This document shows, piece by piece, positions 57,157 through 64,000 of a stretch of DNA of 64,000 bases. Position numbers and translations under genes: made by a program. Origin of the DNA: Megascapheus bottae (lineage: Eukaryota > Chordata > Mammalia > Rodentia > Geomyidae); the NCBI GenBank assembly GCA_024803745.1, contig JANJXV010000002.1:37779001-37843000 (forward strand), in the 5' to 3' direction. The notes under the pieces are model-generated. The model worked only from the letters and a program-made list of their open reading frames with translations. It ran no database searches and was not told the DNA's origin. Every line of letters starts with the position of its first letter. The first letter of the stretch is position 1.

Positions 57157-59254
57157 GTTCAATCCCTAGAAATTGTGTTTGTGTGTAGGGAGGCCACCTT
57201 TTTTTCAGGTCTCTGTATTTTAAGTAAAATCAACTGATGCAAGTACTCACGATGACATTCCTAAAGTTGTAGCACATGATTGCTTTACTCCTGGCTATGT
57301 GTTTCAGTGGTAGATGGAAGTCTTTCATAGAACCAAACTGTGGGAAAATGATCTTTCCTTAACTTGAAGTTATATTTAAAGTCTCGGGGTTTGGATCAAA
57401 AGAAGAGGAAGGTTTAGAGGCAAGCTGGCAGACATGAGTATAATAACTACTCAATGATGACTTCACTGAAGCATGTTAATATTAAAAAATAATCTTGTTA
57501 AAAGAACCCAGAAAGGCTCTAATTTTCATTACAAGTTAATATGTTGTTCATGCGGAAGTGAACACAGCAGAACATTGCTTCTTTTGATTTTATTTATAGT
57601 TTTTGACTTATGACATGGGTTTGAAACAGTACATCAGCCTTATTAAAATAAACAATATTTATAAAAAATATTTTTAAATGTCTACAGCAGCACCAAAGGT
57701 AGAGAGAATGGTGAAGGGAGCTGCTACAGAGGGAAAAAAGAAGGATAATCCAAGATTGCTGTTGTGTATAACATCATACCTAAAAATAATAGTGATTATT
57801 ACCACCAAATATAACTCATATACTTTCCTATAGTCCCTACAGCAAAAGCTGAATCAGGCATCAATTGTAGCACCTGGCCTTTTCCCGTGGACTACTTCAT
57901 GTTTCTCACATGCTGTAAATAGGAGCTTATTTCTGTATCCCTAGCCATTATCTCTGTAAATATGAATCAAGTTGGGACATGAAATAGAGAGCTATTTAGA
58001 AGATGTTCTGGTTGAGTGTGTATTTTGATATCTCAGAAACCCAAATGAAAGGAATTACTCCTATATAAACGGCTTTTGGATTTACTCAGTTCTGTTAATA
58101 CTAATGGCCTCAGTGTCCAAGAAAAGATGCCTGAAAGAGGCTATTTTTGCACATAAGATTTGCACTGTCTGCATTTATATGTCTGTGAATGATATTGAAG
58201 ATAGTCCCACAACGAGACTGCAACGGGAGCTGGTCACTTCAAAATATGGGCTTCTTTCACAGTGACAAGCCCAGACTGCCCCTGTGAAATGGGGTTGATA
58301 GTCACTCCCATACTAGAAATCTCTGCCTTTCATTCCCTGGGGAAGATTAGGAGTGCCTAATTCCAGGCCATCTGGAAGCCCCCAGTCCTTTATGATTCCA
58401 GGCCTACCCGGAAGCTCTGTACTGTAAACTGCTAGCAGAGCCTGCTAAGCTCTAGGAAAACCAGCCCATCAAGCTTTGCCCATTTCAATCTAGGCATGAT
58501 GGCCTTCTCGCTGTTTCTGATACTTTCCAAGTTCAGAGCCCACAAGCCAATCTTCTCTTATGTCTGTGGTAGGCAGTTCTCACTTTGTCTTGAGAGATAG
58601 AGAGCAAAATGAATGTGGGAAGAATGTGAGACTGTGTACCATCTCCTCTACTGCCCTTACCAGATGTGGCAATGATTAGCCCTTCTTCACAGATGCGGAA
58701 ACAATGAAACAATTTTAATGAGGCATGTAACAAAGACAACTCAACATCTGGTTGAAAAGGAATTGGGGAGATGAGAAGAAAGTGGCTGATTGTTACAGGG
58801 CATATGGGCATCGCTGGGCAACTGAAATATTCTACAAATGATGGCAATTGCATAACCCTGTGGATATTCCACAGACTAATGGGCAGAATTAGGCTGATGT
58901 TCTGAACTAAATGTAAATTTGGGGACATCTTTCCCCTTTGGCCTCCCAGAAAGCTGGAAACAGTTTATCCCCAGCTAGAAAGTCTCCTCTGGGGAATTAG
59001 AGCAACCCAGGGGGACTCCTGACCAGAAAGAGAATTTATACTCAGAACCTCCAGGGTTTCTTTGGGTTCCCCAGTCATTGTGAAGCAGATAGAAGAGGCA
59101 GAGAGAGCTCATGTAAAAACAGAGCTCTATGGAAGCAGCCAGAAGGAAAGAAGCCTGGAGGAAACAGATTACTAAGGAAGAAGAAATGTCAGCATTCACA
59201 ACGGACTGCGAGTCATAGCAGAAATATATGAGACAACATTGAAACAAAAAGATG
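57157..59254. other. Unique intergenic stretch
   Basis: Two kilobases with little repeat content. A MIR-like core (TTCTTCACAGATGCGGAAAC, 58640-58750, reverse) is the only recognised element. Open frames at 58533-58928 and 58975-59247 show no familiar protein features. Confidence 0.45.
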
Positions 59255-59257
59255 GTA

Positions 59258-59665
59258 TATTTTAAATATTAAGATATATTCGCACAACAAGAAACTATTC
59301 AGTGTTCCAAAGGATGAGCTATCAAGCCATACATATGAGAATATGGATGAATATTACATGCATGTTGCTATAGGGGAAAAGGCAGCCACATTGTATATTT
59401 GAATTACATGTAAACGCAAAAGCTATGGGGAGAATAGACAAATCAACAGTTGACCAGTTTTTTTTAGGGGAGGAGTGTTAAATGGGTAACCACAGTAGAT
59501 TTTTAGGACAATAATACTATTCTGTACAATGCTGTCCTAGACACCATGGCATTACACATTGTCAAGCCACAGAACTTTGCAAAGCAATAATCCTTACAGT
59601 ATGCAAATTTAAAAACAAATTAAGACCATGGGAATCTCAGGATGAAACACAGAATATGACATGAG
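59258..59665 (+). mobile_element. Ancient L1 3' end (L1M type)
   Basis: AAACTATTCAGTGTTCCAAA, ATATGGATGAATATTACATG, CATTGTCAAGCCACAGAACT, ACAGTATGCAAATTTAAAAA and CAGGATGAAACACAGAATAT keep the order of old L1M ends. Confidence 0.55.
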
Positions 59666-60014
59666 AAAATGAATGTATCACAACTATCTGAAAAAAATTT
59701 ATTTAAGGGAATGAAAGTTCATAAATGAAGAACTTTACTTTTTTTAACTGCCGTATTTCAAATATTTGACTTTGGGATTCTCTTAGAGTTGGTAAAATTA
59801 GGAACATTTTGTAAACACCATAAGACATATGATTCAAAGCTAACAGTGTTACAAAACAATCTGGATAAGCATATCCCTAAGTTTTGAGAACTTAAATATT
59901 CTCTATTTCCACTCACTTACAGAGAATATATTTTTAAAAGAGAAAGTAAAACAAACATTTATGCCATAACCCAGGTCAGGCACTAATGTATTGTGGTTTC
60001 ACTCGGTAAGTTCA
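59666..60014. other. Unique AT-rich intergenic
   Basis: Nothing recognised. Confidence 0.5.
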
Positions 60015-60258
60015 ACTGAGTGCTGGCTCATGCCTGTAATACTAGCTACTCAGGAGGCTGAGATTTGAGGATATTGGTTCAAAGCTAGCCTGGGCATGAA
60101 AGTCCATGAGATTCTTATCTCCAATTAACTGACAGAAAACTGGAAGTGGTGCTATGGCTCAAGTGGTAGAGCACAAGCCTTGAGCTGAAGAACTCTGGGA
60201 CAACACCCAAGCCCAGAATTTAAGCCCCACCACTGATCAAAAAAAAAGAAAAAAAAAA
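60015..60258 (+). mobile_element. Composite B1/ID-like SINE
   Basis: GTGCTGGCTCATGCCTGTAA, CTACTCAGGAGGCTGAGATT, CTCAAGTGGTAGAGCACAAG, A-rich tail. GGTAAGTTC flanks both ends. Confidence 0.93.
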
Positions 60259-60450
60259 GGTAAGTTCCATTCCCTTTTTATTAACATTGAGTTTTACAAC
60301 ATATTTCAAATGTCATGTTTCCTTTTTAGCAAAGAAATGGTATCTAAATAATGCCCAAGATTAAAGAATATGTGCTATATTTCTAGTATTTATTAGAAAT
60401 AAAAATAAGAATAAATAAACAGCAAGTTATGCACATTGAACAGTTAATTG

Positions 60451-60663
60451 GCTGGGTATCAGTAGCTCATGCATATAAACCCTAGCTACTCAAGAGGCTG
60501 AAATCTGAGACTCATCATTCAGAGCCAACCTGGACAGACAAGTCTGTGAAACCCTTCTCTCCAATTAATCAGTAAAAAGTGAAGGTGTGGCTCAGGTGTA
60601 GAGCACCAGCCTTGAGCAAAAGAAGCCAACTTCAAGTGCAAGGCCCTGAGTGAGTTAAAGCTC
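60451..60663 (+). mobile_element. Composite B1/ID-like SINE
   Basis: GGCTGGGTATCAGTAGCTCA, CTACTCAAGAGGCTGAAATC, TCAGGTGTAGAGCACCAGCC. Confidence 0.88.
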
Positions 60664-60702
60664 AATTAATAGTATAATTAATAGTTTATAGAAAATGCTA
60701 TG

Positions 60703-60925
60703 GGGCCAGGCACCATGGCTCACACCTGTAATCCTAGCTACTCAGGAGGCTGAGATCTGAGGATCACGGTTCAAAGCCAGCCTGGGCATGAAAGAAGATG
60801 AGACTCTTACCTCCAATTAGTCACTAGAAAACTGGAAATGGTGCTGTGGCTAAGGGGCAGGGCACTACCCTTGAGCTAAAGAGCTCCCAGGTCCAGAGTT
60901 CAAGCCTCATGACCCATGAAAGAAG
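60703..60925 (+). mobile_element. Composite B1/ID-like SINE (near consensus)
   Basis: GGGGCCAGGCACCATGGCTC, ACACCTGTAATCCTAGCTAC, GGATCACGGTTCAAAGCCAG, good match along its length; tail becomes GAAA repeat. AAATGCTATGG / AAATTGCTATGG flank the whole unit. Confidence 0.95.
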
Positions 60926-60983
<58 letters not shown>

Positions 60984-60985
60984 AA
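60926..60985. repeat. (GAAA)n at SINE tail
   Basis: About 14 GAAA units following GAAGGGAAGAAA. Confidence 0.96.
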
Positions 60986-61398
60986 ATAAATTGCTATGGA
61001 CTGAAATACATATGAATTTAAGCATTATTTATTTAGAGAATGAAGTTATTTTTCAATGCTCATGAAAACTTCAGAAGTCGTCAGAGAGTATGAGAGTTTG
61101 GGGAGGGAGGTTGAAATACAAATAGATAAATAAATGGATGGGAAGAAGGAGAAGATTTCAAGTAGAGGCAGCTATAGAGGCAAAGCAACTCAAGTGAGAA
61201 CATGGTGTGCAGAGGGAAAATTGGATTGAAGCACTTATAAGAAGACTCAGCTTTATTTTAAAACCTGTCATATATACACGTTCTGCAATTTATATCTGTT
61301 CATTTTGTGGCTGTCTTAATGTTAATATTAGTTTTCTTTAATAAAGAAATAAGTCCGGAAATAGCACCAGATAAATCTCTGAGAAACCTTGGAAGAAT

Positions 61399-61604
61399 TT
61401 GGTACCAGTGGCTTACACATGTAATCCTACCTACTCAGGAGGCTGAAAGCTGAGGATCCTAATAGAAGCCAGACCAAACAGAAAAGTCTGTGAGCCTCCT
61501 ACCAACAATTAACTACCTCAAAGGCAGAAGTAAAGCTGTAGTTCAAGTGGTAGTATTGGCTTTGGACACAAAAACCCATGCCTTTGAGGTCAAGCCCCAG
61601 GACT
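61399..61604 (+). mobile_element. Composite B1/ID-like SINE
   Basis: GTACCAGTGGCTTACACATG, CTACTCAGGAGGCTGAAAGC, AGCCCCAGGACTGACA at the 3' end. Confidence 0.88.

Positions 61605-61658
<54 letters not shown>
61605..61658. repeat. (CA)n at SINE tail
   Basis: About 27 CA units directly after the SINE 3' end. Confidence 0.97.
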
Positions 61659-61660
<2 letters not shown>

Positions 61661-61846
61661 TGTAAGAACTAGAAAACGTAAATTCCCCAGAATAAAAACA
61701 CTTGGTAAGTACCTGAGTTGGAATATGAGCAGACATTCTACATTAGTTCTTAGTTTCATATTCTTTCTATCTATATAGTTTGATTCCTCATTCACAAATG
61801 GGTAACTGAAGTCTGCATAATTATCATTAAAGAGTTAATTGTATAG

Positions 61847-61930
61847 GTTGAAGGCATGGCTCAGTGAGTAGAGCACTAACCAAATATGCCAGGTACCAAG
61901 TTCAAGTTCTGGTCTCAGGCCTAAAAAGGA
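61847..61930 (+). mobile_element. ID-type SINE
   Basis: AGGCATGGCTCAGTGAGTAG, AGCACTAACCAAATATGCCA, AAGTTCAAGTTCTGGTC. Confidence 0.6.
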
Positions 61931-62935
61931 AAGAAAGAAAAAGTTGTTTTTTCAAGTTTTTCCATTCCAATTTCTCTTAAAATACAATCAGAATAGCAAT
62001 ACCAACACTAACAGCTACCAGGGTCTGTCTTACAGAAACAAAAAACAAACCAGAAGAGTAGACTGGGGAGAAACATGATACTTAATTTCAGTATCTATTA
62101 AGTATATTGTGGGTTTCCAGGGCTTCCATCTCAGAGAAATCTGCAAATAATAGAGAAACCACTAGTATCCTGGGCAGATCTTGTACATTATTTGCATAGA
62201 TGTTTCTTTATTCTAATTTCCAAAGATTCCTTTTCTCCCTCATGTTGTGAGTTGGCCCTCTAACACAGGTAATTAGGTGCATGCATTTCCTTGGCTTCAT
62301 AGTCTAAATCATCCACTAATCATTCCCCGCTTTGAAGATTTAGACTTAAAAGTAGAGAGACGCACTTCTTGGCCAGGCCCACACCGAAAGATATGCCTGG
62401 TCTCCACTTTCACCCACTCCTCGGCAGTTCAATGGAAACCTGATGAAGACCAGGCCCAGGACTAATCCAAGAGCTGATGAAAAGGCACACCCCAGTGTTA
62501 CTGCAAAAGAAGGCTTAAATCCTGATCCTTTCTTGTCCCAAGAATTGAAGAATTTCTCTGTCTTCTGATGAGTATGTCACCCATTTGAGTTAGTATTATT
62601 TAAAATATAAATCTGAAAAGTTTTTTTTAAAAGCTGGCACATTTCAAATCATATATGTGTGCATATTCTAGATTGTTCTTATCTTAGGTCAATAATTCTA
62701 AGTGTAAAAATAAGAAAACAAAACTGAAAAGAAAAATATTCTCAGTGAATACATCTCTCAAAGTGTGCACAAAGCAACCTAGTAAGAATGCAGATCAATT
62801 TATGTGAGAAATCTTTTCATGCATATTGGTTCACTTGCCATAGATTAATAAGGTTCTTTTCCTATTGAGTTCAGGAAAGAGATCTAATGGTTTTCAGTGG
62901 TTTATTGTTGTTTTTTATTTGTTTTTGTTTTTCTC
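61931..62935. other. Unique intergenic
   Basis: Nothing recognised. Confidence 0.5.
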
Positions 62936-62939
62936 TTGT

Positions 62940-62997
62940 TTGCTACTGGGGATCAAACCTAGGCAAGCACTTGGCCACTGAGCTATATCCCAGCCCA
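62940..62997 (-). mobile_element. ID-type SINE fragment
   Basis: GGGGATCAAACCTAGGCAAG and GGCCACTGAGCTATATCCCA. Confidence 0.7.
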
Positions 62998-63049
62998 GTT
63001 TTCAGTTTTTATTTTGAACAGTTTCCTTTTCGCCAGTTTTCATCTTTTG

Positions 63050-63180
63050 GCTACTTTTGCTTTGAGACAAGATAATGTCTACCATCTTTTCTGTGGCCCA
63101 AGCTAATCTCATACTCTTGATCCTCTTGGCTCAACCTCACTGGTAGCTGGCATTACAGATATGCACAACTGCGCAGAGCT
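63050..63180 (-). mobile_element. B1 monomer
   Basis: TTTGCTTTGAGACAAGATAA, CCCAAGCTAATCTCATACTC, GGCATTACAGATATGCACAA. Confidence 0.7.
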
Positions 63181-63310
63181 TTAAATCATTTTAAAATAGT
63201 TGTATTGGCTCTCTTTTTTACATATTCTATACCTGATCTTACAGAACTTGTAATTCCTACTGAAAACTATTAATTGTGATTTTGTGTGTGGGGGGGTGTG
63301 TGTGGGGGGG

Positions 63311-63534
63311 TAATGGGGCTTGAACTCTGGGCCTGAGCGTTGTCCCTGAGCTCTTCAGCTCAGGTCTACCACCCTACTCCTCGAGTTACAGCCACATTTT
63401 CCATTTTCTAGCAATTAATTGGAGATAAGAGCCTCACATTCTTTAGTGCTCAGGCTGGCTTTGAACCCTGATCTTCATATCTCTGCTGCCTTCTGAGCAG
63501 CTAGGATTATAGGTGTGAGGCACCATGCCAGCTC
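63311..63534 (-). mobile_element. Composite B1/ID-like SINE
   Basis: GGGGCTTGAACTCTGGGCCT, CAATTAATTGGAGATAAGAG, TAGGATTATAGGTGTGAGGC; a GTGGGG run precedes it at 63285-63310. Confidence 0.92.
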
Positions 63535-63565
63535 TAATGGTGACATTTTTAAACATTAACTAAAT

Positions 63566-63812
63566 TCTGGCTCCAGTGGCTTACACCTGTAATCCTAGCA
63601 ACTCAGAAGGCTGAGATCTGAGGGTCATGGGTTCAAAGCCAGCCCCAGGCATGAAGTAAGTGAGACTCTTATCTCCAATTAAACACCAGAAAGCTGGAAG
63701 TAGTGCTATGGCTCAAGTGGTAGAGCACTAGCCTTGAGCTGAAGAGCTCAAGGACAATGCCCAGGCCCAGATTTCAAGCCCCATGACTAACAAAACAAAC
63801 AAACAAACAAAA
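63566..63812 (+). mobile_element. Composite B1/ID-like SINE
   Basis: GGCTCCAGTGGCTTACACCT, GAGGGTCATGGGTTCAAAGC, CTCAAGTGGTAGAGCACTAG; CAAA tail. Confidence 0.94.
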
Positions 63813-63832
63813 TAACAATAACTAATTAGCCC

Positions 63833-64000
63833 ACTGCTATCGGGCTATTCTAGCTATTTGGGAGGTTGAGATCAGAAGAATCCTAGTTCAAGGCCAGCCC
63901 AGGCATAATAAGAGACCCTTTTTAAATAACTGGGCATATGCCTGTCTTCCCAGGCAAGTGGGAGGCTGAAAGTAGGGGGCCAGAGAAGAGGAGGAGTTGC
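63833..64000 (+). mobile_element. B1-type SINE, runs off the edge
   Basis: AGCTATTTGGGAGGTTGAGA, CTAGTTCAAGGCCAGCCCAG, then a second B1-like piece (CTGGGCATATGCCTGTCTTC); cut by the window end. Confidence 0.7.

Noticed and set aside
58533..59247. Two minus-strand frames of 131 and 90 codons with hydrophobic segments
   Set aside because: The first overlaps a MIR relic and neither shows splice sites, family motifs or a start context that would support a gene.

Overview
The window is mammalian nuclear DNA: no operons or dense coding, long introns, and many SINE and LINE copies. Two short segments on the minus strand are recognisable as the first two coding exons of TEK (TIE2, the angiopoietin receptor tyrosine kinase). 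Exon 1 encodes the signal peptide (41305-41356) and exon 2 encodes the first immunoglobulin-like domain (2917-3228). Both have consensus splice sites and matching phase 1 junctions. The transcript therefore runs right to left. Positions 1-2916 are the start of intron 2, 3229-41304 is the 38 kb intron 1, the 5' UTR and promoter lie just right of 41356, and 42-64 kb is upstream intergenic DNA. No other protein-coding gene could be supported. The many short open frames are chance or repeat-derived.

Organism: the abundant SINEs are of two kinds. One is an ID-like element with a tRNA-Ala-type head and an extra body. The other is a composite with a B1 (7SL-derived) left part and an ID-like right part. 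Together with B1 and ID monomers they point to a rodent, and I infer a castorimorph/geomyoid (pocket mouse, kangaroo rat or gopher lineage). That is a judgement from repeat type, not a database match.

Layout: intron 2 and exon 2 (0-3.2 kb); intron 1 with SINEs, truncated L1 3' ends, MIR/L2 relics, two MaLR-like LTR relics (7.2 and 10.1 kb), two Tigger-type DNA transposon fossils (27.3-28.1 and 29.0-29.35 kb) and microsatellites (3.2-41.3 kb); exon 1, 5' UTR and proximal promoter (41.3-42.5 kb); then an upstream zone with a 5'-inverted L1 (43.0-44.85 kb), the largest L1 (45.96-49.24 kb), an older L1 (49.6-50.4 kb), a stack of L1 fragments including a second 5'-inverted copy (54.4-56.1 kb), a mostly unique stretch (57.2-60.0 kb) and a SINE-rich end (60.0-64.0 kb).

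Points of most interest: three upstream ORFs before the TEK start, one overlapping it out of frame; repeated use of one target site by successive retroposons at 35.9-36.9 kb; a retroposed mRNA 3' end inside an old L1 at 25.9-26.1 kb; two twin-primed L1s; and candidate intronic regulatory segments near 34.3 and 40.0 kb. I saw no CRISPR array, operon, phage or clearly novel gene system.
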